Shown here: piece by piece, positions 13,486 to 22,100 of the stretch
How positions within the stretch are numbered: the stretch's first letter is position 1
How the letters are laid out: each line of letters begins with the position of its first letter
Origin: an uncultured Anaerotignum sp.
GTDB taxonomy: Bacteria > Bacillota > Clostridia > Lachnospirales > Anaerotignaceae
NCBI RefSeq assembly: GCF_905212195.1
Contig: NZ_CAJMDQ010000022.1
Location: forward strand, 1-27,836
Length of the DNA: 27,836 nt
Reading direction: 5' to 3'
Program-made: the position numbers and the translations under genes
Notes under the pieces: generated by a model
Databases searched by the model: none
Told to the model about the DNA's origin: nothing
What the model saw: only the letters and a program-made list of their open reading frames with translations

Positions 13486-15378
13486 TTATTCTGTTGTATC
13501 TGTTTTTTCTTCCTGCTTCGGCATGGATAATCTCCGCCGCCGTCTGAAATACAGCAGATATCCAAAGCCCAAAAGGAAGATGCCGCCGCAGACAGCCAAA
13601 GTCGGTGCCGCATCCTGCCATGTAACACGAGACATGGCTCCCATGGGGCCGCCGCCGCGCTGTCCCTGTTCCCCGCGCTGGGGCATATCTCCCATTTGTT
13701 CAGGCGCTTTCTGGGTTTGGTCGCTCGCTTCTGCTGTATCAGCAGTCTGTTCGGTTCCTTCCGGCATTTCCGGTGGCTGGCCTGCCATTTCTCCCGGAGC
13801 TTTCTGGGTTTGGTCGTCTGCCGTATCGCCAGCAGTCTGTTCGGTATCCTGCATGCCGCCAAAATCCTCACCGGGGCGTTTTCCACCGCCGCCTGCTGCC
13901 GCTGCTACAAAGGAGCTGGTATTGAATGTAGGTTCGCCTCCTGCCAGCTGGTTTTCAATGCTTTCTGCCATGGAAACGGCAAAATAAACCAGAGAATTGG
14001 GATCTGTGGCATCAGCGGAAGATGCTTCCAGAAATTCGTCATAGGTAAAGAAAGCCGTGGCATCTTTTTCCACATAAGGCGCGATCATTTCCGCTGTTTC
14101 GCTGACAATCTGACTCATATAAGCCTCTGTGAAATAAGTTTCCGCGATTTCTGCCAGATAGCTTTCATACTGGGCAAGAAGGGCATCCTGAGAAAGCAAT
14201 GTATCCACTAAGGGCTTTTCATTGCTGCCTCCCATACCGCCGCCCATACCTTCTGGACGTTCCATACCTTCCGGCATATCCATTTCCATATTTTCAGGTC
14301 GTTCCATGCCTTCCGGCATCTGTGCTGTCTGTTCTTCTCCAGCGTTTTCTCCTGCCGCTGTCTGGGCTTCTTCTTCCGTTCGCGCCTCTGCACCGGGTTG
14401 TCTGCCGCCGCCCATGCCCATAGACTGATTGGTTGGCTCATAGATATTCACTTCGCCGCCGCCAAAACCGCCAAAGGAATAGTTATAATCCCAAGGCACA
14501 ATGGTAAAGCGACCGTCCTGTTCATAGAGATAATAGTTGTGGGTGGTGTTGCCCAGATAGCTGTCATAGTTCGCCAATGCTACATTTGCTGCCAGATACC
14601 GCAGCACTTCATCCACATCCAGCACATCTTCCAGCCCTTCTCCCGACTCCAGCGCCTTCATCAAATCCAAAACAGCAGAGCCATCAGAGGTTTCCTCATT
14701 TGTTTTCAGCACCAGACCGGGATATTCTGACATGTCATCCCCACGGTATACCAAATCCGCGCCGGTGCCGTCCGGTTTATACAAATCTCCGGTGCTGTCC
14801 CCGAAGGTACGCTCCAGAAAGACTTCGTCAATGGGTTCCACTGCCAGATACAAGCCCCATTCTTCCCCGTTGATGGTGATATGGGTATAGCTGGTGGCAG
14901 GAACAGGAATGCCCATTTCACCCATGATGCGATAGGAAATATATTCCCGCATGTAGCTGGCATCCCCATAGTTGTTATTCAGATTCAGCTTTTTCAAGCC
15001 GTAGTAATTTTCACCGTCATTGAAATAATCAAAATCTATCTTAAAACTGTAGCGGTCAGAATCGGAAGACGCAACAGAAGTCAGGGTGTTGTTGCCCTTT
15101 GTTCGCAGTGCCACATTGGACAGGGTTTCCCCGTTGATGGTCACATCCACGGCGTAATAGGTTTCCTCCAGCGGATTTTCCACCAGATCCGCCCAATCTT
15201 CCTCGCTGATTTCAATATTGATCTCATTGACGACACCTTCCGCAAAAAGATTATCCAGATAAGGATATTCCTTCGCTTCCGCGTCCTCTCGGGATGCGAT
15301 GCCAAAGACCAGAAAGGCAAAAACCACCAAAGCAAGTCCAGACAGCAAGAGAAATTTATATTCCCGCAGTCCTTTCAT
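13486..15378 (-). CDS. Membrane-anchored CotH-type kinase with low-complexity repeats
   Basis: A 630-residue CotH-family atypical protein kinase. CotH of Bacillus phosphorylates spore-coat proteins. TM1 is at about 7-27 with a basic N-terminus, and TM2 at about 593-611 is followed by RRRRR, so the kinase region is predicted to face outside. Conserved CotH elements are GLKKLNLNNNYGD (127-139), NYDSYLGN with D272 and the DFG-like PWDYNYSFGG with D297. A Met/Glu/Pro-rich insert (about 320-385, with PEGMERPE twice) follows the DFG-like loop, and the domain's helical part resumes at 389-490. A juxtamembrane linker (500-585) repeats DQTQKAP. AAGGAGG sets the start. It is third in the operon, 15 bases after the DUF4956 gene. 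The substrate is unknown; a bound carbohydrate or lipid target is also possible. Confidence 0.9.
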   Translation of the reverse strand: MKGLREYKFLLLSGLALVVFAFLVFGIASREDAEAKEYPYLDNLFAEGVVNEINIEISEEDWADLVENPLEETYYAVDVTINGETLSNVALRTKGNNTLTSVASSDSDRYSFKIDFDYFNDGENYYGLKKLNLNNNYGDASYMREYISYRIMGEMGIPVPATSYTHITINGEEWGLYLAVEPIDEVFLERTFGDSTGDLYKPDGTGADLVYRGDDMSEYPGLVLKTNEETSDGSAVLDLMKALESGEGLEDVLDVDEVLRYLAANVALANYDSYLGNTTHNYYLYEQDGRFTIVPWDYNYSFGGFGGGEVNIYEPTNQSMGMGGGRQPGAEARTEEEAQTAAGENAGEEQTAQMPEGMERPENMEMDMPEGMERPEGMGGGMGGSNEKPLVDTLLSQDALLAQYESYLAEIAETYFTEAYMSQIVSETAEMIAPYVEKDATAFFTYDEFLEASSADATDPNSLVYFAVSMAESIENQLAGGEPTFNTSSFVAAAAGGGGKRPGEDFGGMQDTEQTAGDTADDQTQKAPGEMAGQPPEMPEGTEQTADTAEASDQTQKAPEQMGDMPQRGEQGQRGGGPMGAMSRVTWQDAAPTLAVCGGIFLLGFGYLLYFRRRRRLSMPKQEEKTDTTE

Positions 15379-15393
15379 TGGCTTCGCCTCCTT

Positions 15394-16068
15394 TTACGCC
15401 GCGTAGTTGCCGTCATAGCTTACCATAACCGCTGACTGCACCCCCGCCATGCGGCTGATTTCGTTGACAAAAGCACTTTCGCCGTTTTTGGGGCAAATTT
15501 CAAAAATCAGTTCTGTCCCCTGTCCGCCGGTGATGGTCTTTGATTTAAGAGTCATGCGCTTCACAACCTGCTGTACAAAGTTTGTCACTGCACTTTCGCC
15601 TTCCACGCTGTCCATACGGATAATGAGCAGGTAAGGACTGTCTGCCTGCTGTCGGTTGGCAAATACCAGCAGGAAAATACCGATGATGGGGCATCCCAGA
15701 ATTGCCAGAGGCAGCAAAGAAGCGCCGCAAAGGATACCTTCCCCAATTGCCCAGAACAAAAATACCAAATCCATGGGGTCTTTCACTGCCGTACGGAAAC
15801 GCACAATAGACAGGGCACCTACCATACCCAAAGACAATACCACGTTGCTGGTTACACCTTGGATGACCAGACAGGTCACCAGCAGTATGGCAATGAGGGA
15901 TACGTTGAAACTGCGGCTGTAAAGGACACCGCTGTATGTTTTCCGATATACAAAGTAAATAAATAAACCAATGAGGAATGCCGCCGCCAAGGAAAGCAGG
16001 GTATCCGTCAACGAAAAGCTGCTGAAGCTCTCCAAAAAGCTGCTCTTAAAAATGTCTTGAAATGTCAT
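15394..16068 (-). CDS. DUF4956 membrane protein
   Basis: A 224-residue integral membrane protein with the DUF4956 hallmark SLGMVGALSIVRFRTAVKDP (about 78-97). Hydrophobic segments lie at about 23-41, 54-76 and 99-137 (two helices). The remaining soluble C-terminal domain (about 145-224) shows a beta-alpha-beta-beta-alpha-beta pattern like a ferredoxin or ACT fold (inference) and should be cytoplasmic. The ATG is preceded by TAGGAGAG. Such proteins are regularly found beside VTC-type polyphosphate polymerases and CotH kinases, as here. No biochemical function is established to my knowledge. A channel or scaffold role for polyphosphate is a hypothesis. Confidence 0.9.
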   Translation of the reverse strand: MTFQDIFKSSFLESFSSFSLTDTLLSLAAAFLIGLFIYFVYRKTYSGVLYSRSFNVSLIAILLVTCLVIQGVTSNVVLSLGMVGALSIVRFRTAVKDPMDLVFLFWAIGEGILCGASLLPLAILGCPIIGIFLLVFANRQQADSPYLLIIRMDSVEGESAVTNFVQQVVKRMTLKSKTITGGQGTELIFEICPKNGESAFVNEISRMAGVQSAVMVSYDGNYAA

Positions 16069-16105
16069 CTTCCGTTCTCTCCTATCTTGTTTTCATCGCT
16101 TGTAT

Positions 16106-16156
16106 TTATGCTGCATGTTTCTGTTTCATGTCTTTTTTCTTTTTCCCACTGCCCAT
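16106..16156 (-). CDS. Possible lysine-rich 16-residue micropeptide
   Basis: ATG at 16156 shares a base with the TAA stop of the polymerase gene (TAATG at 16154-16158), an arrangement allowing termination-reinitiation. The peptide would be MGSGKKKKDMKQKHAA, with 6 lysines in 16 residues. There is no clear Shine-Dalgarno sequence and the ORF may be chance. Confidence 0.2.
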   Translation of the reverse strand: MGSGKKKKDMKQKHAA

Positions 16157-16836
16157 TAGCACATAATACGGCAGGCTGCATATTTGGAAAAAGCCTGTTC
16201 TTTTGTTTTCACCGTCAGTAAGGTACGGTTCACAATATCCGGTAAATAATCGTCATACTTCACTTCCATGACCACTCTGTCCGGGGAAATGGCTGGAATG
16301 GACGGCAGATTTTCCGCGAAAAATAACTGGGGCTGATGGCAGCCGCGAATCCGTCTGTCAAATGTGACACGGACATTCCCCGGTGCGTAAGTCAGTGCCT
16401 CTCGGTCATAGTCCACAATGACCATAGGGCGGTAAATCCCCATCTGCATCCGCAGGTACAATTCCCGCACCAGTGCCCGTTCATCTTCTGCCATCCACCC
16501 AATGTCACCATCCAAAATACGCTGGGTTTCCGCTGCCGTCACACGGCACTGGGTCTTATTGCCTGCATTGTATCGTTTGCTCTTTTTTTCCAGACGGATA
16601 AAGCCGAAATTCCCGTCATAACAGCGAATACGAAATTTTTCTCTAATGCCCACACCATCCAGTTTTTCCCGCAGGGCTTTATTGTAAAAATTATCGAAAT
16701 ACAGGGAACGCACCAGATATCCCGTCTTGCCTCCGTGGATATCCCGCTCCATAAATGCCGCCATACGCGCCGCCAGCACCCTGCTTTCCGCCGCCGCTAC
16801 AGTATACTTCAGTTCCGCACGCCATTGTTCTTTCAT
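16156..16836 (-). CDS. VTC-domain polyphosphate polymerase
   Basis: A 226-residue cytoplasmic triphosphate-tunnel enzyme of the VTC group, which builds polyphosphate from ATP. Tunnel residues are visible: E8-x-K10, R43 in VRSLYFD, R65/K67/R69/R71 in REKFRIRCY, E83 and K85 in RLEKKSK, then RPMVIVDYDRE, VRVTFDRRIRG, VVMEVKYDDYLP and FSKYAACR near the end. It consists of the catalytic barrel only, with no SPX domain and no membrane segment, so it may rely on the DUF4956 partner for membrane location. The start at 16836 follows GAGGTGAGAGCG. It is the first gene of the operon; the only upstream -10-like element is TATACT (16883-16888) with a poor -35. Confidence 0.9.
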   Translation of the reverse strand: MKEQWRAELKYTVAAAESRVLAARMAAFMERDIHGGKTGYLVRSLYFDNFYNKALREKLDGVGIREKFRIRCYDGNFGFIRLEKKSKRYNAGNKTQCRVTAAETQRILDGDIGWMAEDERALVRELYLRMQMGIYRPMVIVDYDREALTYAPGNVRVTFDRRIRGCHQPQLFFAENLPSIPAISPDRVVMEVKYDDYLPDIVNRTLLTVKTKEQAFSKYAACRIMC

Positions 16837-17017
16837 CGCTCTCACCTCACATTCTGCTTGTTTTAAAATCAATACAGCGTTTAGTATACGGGAAGATACT
16901 TAAATGGGTACTTAGGGAAAAATTAGAAAATGATGAGAATTGTAAACAATATGTGAACAAAACATCCTTTTTTCCTGAAAATCCCCTTTGATTTCTAAAA
17001 AATATATTAGAAAATAC

Positions 17018-17062
17018 AAAAAACGCGAAAGCCTCTGCTTTACAGAAGCTCCCGCGTTTTTT
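17018..17062 (-). terminator. Terminator after the EFR1 gene
   Basis: A 20-base stem starting AAAAAACGCG / CGCGTTTTTT, with three internal mismatches and a 5-base loop. It lies 19 bases after the stop and is T-rich on the minus-strand 3' side. Confidence 0.75.
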
Positions 17063-17080
17063 TCTCAGGAACCTATATTC

Positions 17081-17896
17081 TTATACAAAATATTCGGGCA
17101 AAGATCTGCCTTCATACAATTCTTCCAGTTCTTCTTTGTGATAGATGTAGCCGGGGTCGTCGAAATATTTCGCACCGGAAGGGCATTTCTTGATACATGC
17201 GCAGCATTTGATGCAGATGCCTGTGCAGGAGAAGTCCACTTTGTCAATGGAGCCCATGGGACAAACTTCTGCGCAAAGGCCGCAGCCACAGCAAGCGTCG
17301 CTTGTTTTGGGTTTTACTTTACGGATATCGATGGCATTGCCATAACGATCTCTGGGTGTGAAGTAAGGACGGATAGGGTCTTCCCCTTTCACATAAGCAG
17401 GGCCGTCGTATTCCCAGCCGCTGTTGATTTTTTCCACGATTTTTTCTGCAAATTCATGCATCACTTTGTAATCTTCTTCGTCGGGTCTGCCTGCGGACAG
17501 TTTTCTGGAGAAAGAATGTTCGCTGACAAAAGCGCCGCCGGCAATGGTACGGAAGCCATCTTCTTCCAGAATGTTACGCAGTTCGATGAGGGCATCGTCA
17601 AAGTTGCGGTTGCCGAAAGATACCATAGGCACTGCATAAGCTTTGCCGCCCACAACGGTTTTCAGATAAGGCAGCAATACGTTGGGTACACGGCCTGCAA
17701 TAACGGGAGTACCGAAGAACACCAGATCTGTTTCGGTGAAAGCGATTTCTTTTTTCCGTACGTCAGGCAGTGTAAAATCATATATTTCCACAGGAACGCC
17801 AAGGCTTTCTGCCACATGAGCGGATACAGTTCTCACAGCTTTTTCGGTACCGCCGGTGGGGCTGAAATACATGGCCCATACTTTTTTGATTTCCAT
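17081..17896 (-). CDS. EFR1-type flavodoxin / two-[4Fe-4S] ferredoxin fusion
   Basis: A 271-residue soluble electron-transfer protein. An N-terminal flavodoxin-like domain (about 1-150) has the FMN phosphate loop YFSPTGGTEKA. The C-terminal ferredoxin domain has two complete CxxCxxCxxxCP clusters (CCGCGLCAEVCP and CIKCCACIKKCP, about 205-240). This matches the EFR1 group common in gut Clostridia; partner enzymes are unknown. ATG at 17896 was chosen over TTG at 17905 because AGGAG is only 2 bases from the TTG. It is monocistronic between a good promoter and a terminator. Confidence 0.92.
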   Translation of the reverse strand: MEIKKVWAMYFSPTGGTEKAVRTVSAHVAESLGVPVEIYDFTLPDVRKKEIAFTETDLVFFGTPVIAGRVPNVLLPYLKTVVGGKAYAVPMVSFGNRNFDDALIELRNILEEDGFRTIAGGAFVSEHSFSRKLSAGRPDEEDYKVMHEFAEKIVEKINSGWEYDGPAYVKGEDPIRPYFTPRDRYGNAIDIRKVKPKTSDACCGCGLCAEVCPMGSIDKVDFSCTGICIKCCACIKKCPSGAKYFDDPGYIYHKEELEELYEGRSLPEYFV

Positions 17897-17943
17897 TGTA
17901 AACAAGACTCCTTTCTTTCTCCCATATGAAATGTTCTTCTTTC

Positions 17944-17972
17944 ATGATACTCTATCCCATGCCCTTTTTCAA
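17944..17972 (-). promoter_or_regulatory. sigma-A promoter of the EFR1 gene
   Basis: On the minus strand: TTGAAA (17967-17972), a 17-base spacer, TATCAT (17944-17949). An inverted repeat ACAGAC...GTCTGT (about 17976-18001) lies immediately upstream. Confidence 0.65.
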
Positions 17973-18021
17973 CCCACAGACAAAAAAACCACACTGTCTG
18001 TCTTTTTCTTTTCCGCGCAAA

Positions 18022-18065
18022 AAAAGCCGGAAATATCCGACCATTATCGAACATTTCCGGCTTTT
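18022..18065 (-). terminator. Terminator after the PrsA-like gene
   Basis: A perfect 13-base-pair stem AAAAGCCGGAAAT / ATTTCCGGCTTTT with an 18-base loop, immediately after the stop codon, with a T-run on the minus strand. Confidence 0.8.
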
Positions 18066-18066
18066 C

Positions 18067-19038
18067 TCACTCTTGGAATGTTTCCATATTCTCCCACGCT
18101 TCGGGAATTTTTTCCACTTCCTGTGCCGCAATCATTTCTGACAGACGGCTTTCCACATAAGCGGACTGTACCTGCTGGCGGTAAGCGTCTTCTGCCAGCT
18201 GTTTTACCTGCTCATCCGTAGGCGGGGTAATGGATTCCACTTTCAGTATGAAATAACTGCCCCGTACCTCAATGGGGTCTGTAATCTCACCTAATGTAAG
18301 ATTTTCAGATAACCCAAAGGTATTGTTCAGATAATTCTGATACAGTGTCATCTGTCCATTGCCGCCGTTTTCCTTGGCGGAAGTATCTGTGTCATAGGTT
18401 TCAAACAATGTGGCAAAATCTTCTCCGGCTTTTGCCTTTTCGCTGACTTCTTTCGCCGTTGCCTCATCGTTCACCATAATACTGTCAATGGTAATCTGGG
18501 TATATTCCTCCCGCAAAGCGTCGGCGTTATCCTGATAATACTGTTCCATTTCATCGGCATTGACTTCGCATTCCTTTGCCAATGTGTCATAGACCACAGA
18601 ATACAGATAAGATTCCTCCATGAGGGTTTCCATCTGTTCTTCATCCACGCCCATTTTCGCCAAGTCTTCCTCTGTCAGCTGGCTGAGGAATTCCTCTGCC
18701 ATGGTATGGGCTTCTGTTTTCTGGTCTTCTGTCAGAGAAATGTTGTTTTCCTCCGCATACTGTTCTGCGGCAACCACACTCTGTATGGTGCTGAATGCCC
18801 GCTCCTGCACCAGCTCCGCTCCGGTCATGCCATCAAAATCCATGTCCCAGACATCACTGCCTGCGGCGGAAACAAAACTTTGGGTGCTGGTATAAAGATA
18901 TACCATATATTCGGACTTCATGACTTCTCTGCCATCTATGCGCGCTATGACTTCATCGGAAAAAGAACTGCCGCAGCCTGTAAGCCACAAAAGCCCAGTC
19001 AGCAGCAGGCATAATGCCCCTTTCGCTTTCTTTTTCAT
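18067..19038 (-). CDS. PrsA/SurA-like peptidyl-prolyl isomerase lipoprotein
   Basis: A 323-residue lipoprotein whose lipobox LTGC places the lipidated cysteine at residue 22. It would act as a folding chaperone outside the membrane. It has a SurA_N-like helical region (about 28-175) and a parvulin-like domain (about 180-275; EDFATLFETYD, GGNGQM, LGEITDPIEVRGSYFILKV). The usual HILV and YGYHI histidines are replaced by SIMV and GSYFI, so isomerase activity may be lost. It lies downstream of mfd in the same orientation, as in many clostridia, with its own TATAAT at 19114-19119. Confidence 0.85.
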   Translation of the reverse strand: MKKKAKGALCLLLTGLLWLTGCGSSFSDEVIARIDGREVMKSEYMVYLYTSTQSFVSAAGSDVWDMDFDGMTGAELVQERAFSTIQSVVAAEQYAEENNISLTEDQKTEAHTMAEEFLSQLTEEDLAKMGVDEEQMETLMEESYLYSVVYDTLAKECEVNADEMEQYYQDNADALREEYTQITIDSIMVNDEATAKEVSEKAKAGEDFATLFETYDTDTSAKENGGNGQMTLYQNYLNNTFGLSENLTLGEITDPIEVRGSYFILKVESITPPTDEQVKQLAEDAYRQQVQSAYVESRLSEMIAAQEVEKIPEAWENMETFQE

Positions 19039-19113
19039 AAAAAATCACACTCTCTTTTTTCGGTTTCATGTCTTTTCATCTTCTTTTTCTGTCCAAAAAG
19101 AAGGTTAGCTTTT

Positions 19114-19119
19114 ATTATA
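19114..19119 (-). promoter_or_regulatory. Possible -10 element for the prsA-like gene
   Basis: TATAAT on the minus strand in the 101-base gap after mfd. The -35 (TAGTTT) is poor, so read-through from mfd may also contribute. Confidence 0.4.
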
Positions 19120-19139
19120 CACATTTTTTCCCGAAAAAA

Positions 19140-22100
19140 CTATGCTTTGAGCCCTTGTAATAAACTTTTAATATAGGGCACGCCCTTGTTTTCCTCGCCT
19201 TTTTTCAGTCTGACGGTCACATAAGGCATAGCGCCGGCTGTAAAGAGATACCGTCCACGGCTTTCTGCAATGCACTTTGTGAGCTTTTCCGGGTCTAAAG
19301 GCGCATCGGGACGGAATTCCACCAGAATGTTGCTGCCCTTCTGGTTGATGGCTGTGATGCCCAGCCGATGGGCTTCCGCTTTCAGCAGCACCATTTCCAG
19401 CAGGTTCTGAACGCTCTTTGGCAGGTCACCATAACGGTCTTCCAGTTCTTCCTGCATGTCGTAATATTCTTCCATGGTCTGGACAGCGGCGATTTTCTTA
19501 TACAAATCCATGCGCTGTTCCTGATTTTTGATATAAAAATCAGGCAGATAAGCGTTGATATTCAAATCCACTGTAGTTTCAAATGTTTCTGCCACAGGTT
19601 CGCCTTTCAGGTTCTGGACTTCTTCTTCCAGCAAACGGCAGTACATATCATACCCAACAGATTCCATATGTCCATGCTGTTCTGCACCCAAAAGGTTTCC
19701 GGCACCACGGATTTCCAAGTCACGCATGGCAACTTTGAAACCAGAGCCGAACTCCGTAAATTCCCGAATGGTCTGAAGGCGTTTTTCTGCCGCTTCTTTC
19801 AGCATCTTATCCCGTTTGTACATGAGGTAAGCGTAAGCGGTGCGGTTGCTTCTGCCTACACGGCCACGAAGCTGATACAGCTGGGACAACCCCATACGGT
19901 CGGCATCCTGAATGATGATGGTATTCACATTGGAAATGTCCATGCCCGTTTCGATGATGGTAGTACATACCAGCACATCAATTTCGCCGCTGATGAAGTC
20001 CTGCATGATGTTTTCCAGTTCTCTTTCCGACATCTGCCCATGGGCAAAGGCAACATTGGCTTCCGGCGCCAGATTCTGCACACGGAAAGCTTCTTCCCCA
20101 ATGGTTTCCACCCGATTGTAAAGATAAAAGACCTGTCCGCCACGGCTCAATTCCCGGTGGATGGCTTCTCGAATAAATTCCGGGTTGTTTTCCATAACAT
20201 AAGTCTGGATGGGACGGCGTTCCTGAGGAGGTTCCTCCAGAATACTCATATCCCGAATGCCTGCCAAAGACATATGCAGTGTTCTGGGGATAGGCGTCGC
20301 CGTCAATGTGAGAACGTCCACATTTTCCCGCAGGCGTTTCAATTTTTCCTTATGTGCCACGCCAAAACGCTGTTCTTCGTCCACAATGACCAGACCCAAA
20401 TCCTTGAATTTCACATCTTTGGACAGGATACGATGGGTACCGATGACAATATCGGAAAAGCCTTTTTCCAGTCCGTTGAGACTTTCCTTCTGCTGTTTGG
20501 GTGTACGGAAACGGGACAGCAGTTCAATCTTCACAGGATAGCCGGACATACGCTGGACAAAAGTATTGTAATGCTGCTGCGCCAGAATGGTGGTAGGCAC
20601 CAGATACGCCACCTGTTTCCCATCCTGCACAGCTTTGAAAGCGGCACGGATGGCAACTTCCGTTTTGCCATAGCCAACGTCGCCGCAGACCAGTCTGTCC
20701 ATGACTTTGCCGCTTTCCATATCTTTTTTCACATCTTCAATGGCATTCAGCTGGTCATCTGTTTCGTCAAAGGGGAAGGCTTCTTCAAATTCCCTCTGCC
20801 ACAGGGTATCTGCCCCATACACATGACCTTTTGCCGCCGCACGTTTGGCATAGAGGGCAACCAAGTCCTCCGCCAGTATCTTCACGGCAGTTCTGGCTTT
20901 TGCCTTTGCTTTCAGCCAGTCCTGTCCTCCCAACTTGTTCAGTCTGGGTGCAGCACCGCCGGAACCAATATATTTCTGAATCATATCCATCTGGCTGACG
21001 GGCACAAAAAGATTGCCCCCATCCCGATAGGAAATTTTCATATAATCCTTCTGGACACCTTCCACAGAGATTTTTTCCAAACCTCGGAACACACCGATAC
21101 CGTGGTTATCATGAACCACATAGTCCCCGATGTGCAGGTCAGAAAAACTCTGGATGGCAACGCCGTTTTTCTTCTTTTTCTTTTTCCGTTTCTCACCGCT
21201 TTTGCCGAAAATCTCGCTGTCGGAAAATACAGCCAGACGGATATAGTCATACTGGAACCCTTTGGACAGAGAGCCTTTGGACACCCAAACACTGCCGGGC
21301 ACCAGTTCTTTTTCCAAATCGTCCACATAAACGGCAGGCACATCCATTTCCGTCAATTCTGTTGCCATTCTCTGGGCACGGGTACCTGTCCCTGCCAACA
21401 CCAGAATGCGATAATGCTGACTTTTCAGATACTGCAATTCCTCACAGAACAGGTCTGCCCGTTTCTGGAAAGAAGGAATAGAGCGTACCGCAAAATCCGC
21501 CTGTGCCTTGGGCTGGAAATGAGGTGTCCGCTGGGAAATTCCAGCCAAAAGGATACGGTCGAAGTCCTCCGCCTGCCGCAGAATATCCAGATAATCAAAA
21601 AGAAGTTTGCTCTGGGCAGGAAGCAAAAAGCCCTGTGCAATTCTGCCTTTCATACTTTCCTCATATTCCTGCCGCAGGGTATCCATGTGTTCCGCTAACC
21701 GCTGGGGTTCATCAAAACAAAGGATGGTGTCCTCTGGCAGATAAGAAAGGAGGCTCACCGTATCATCATAGAAATAATTGATGAAACTGCCCACTGAAGC
21801 AAAACTCAATTCCGAACGAAGTAAATCGATGTTTTCCCCAATATGCTCCTTCATCCGTTCCACACCGTCCTCCACGGTGCTTTTTTCCATTTTCTTCAGG
21901 GCTTTTTTGTAATCGGCTTCCATTTTGTCCGCCGCTGATTTTGCTGTTTCTTCGTCGTAAACCAGTTCCCGCATGGGGAAAATAGTTACGCTGTTGAGTT
22001 TATCCACGGAACGCTGGCTCTGGGCATCCATGGTACGAATGCTGTCGATTTCATCATCCCAGAATTCAATACGCACCGCATCTTCTGCCGTCAGGGGGTA

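Noticed and set aside
17976..18001. Inverted repeat ACAGAC...GTCTGT upstream of the EFR1 promoter
   Set aside because: Only six paired bases with a 14-base A/T-rich centre; too weak to call an operator or terminator.
19368..21698. 776-codon plus-strand ORF opposite mfd
   Set aside because: Antisense shadow produced by codon bias in mfd; no Shine-Dalgarno sequence and no domain.
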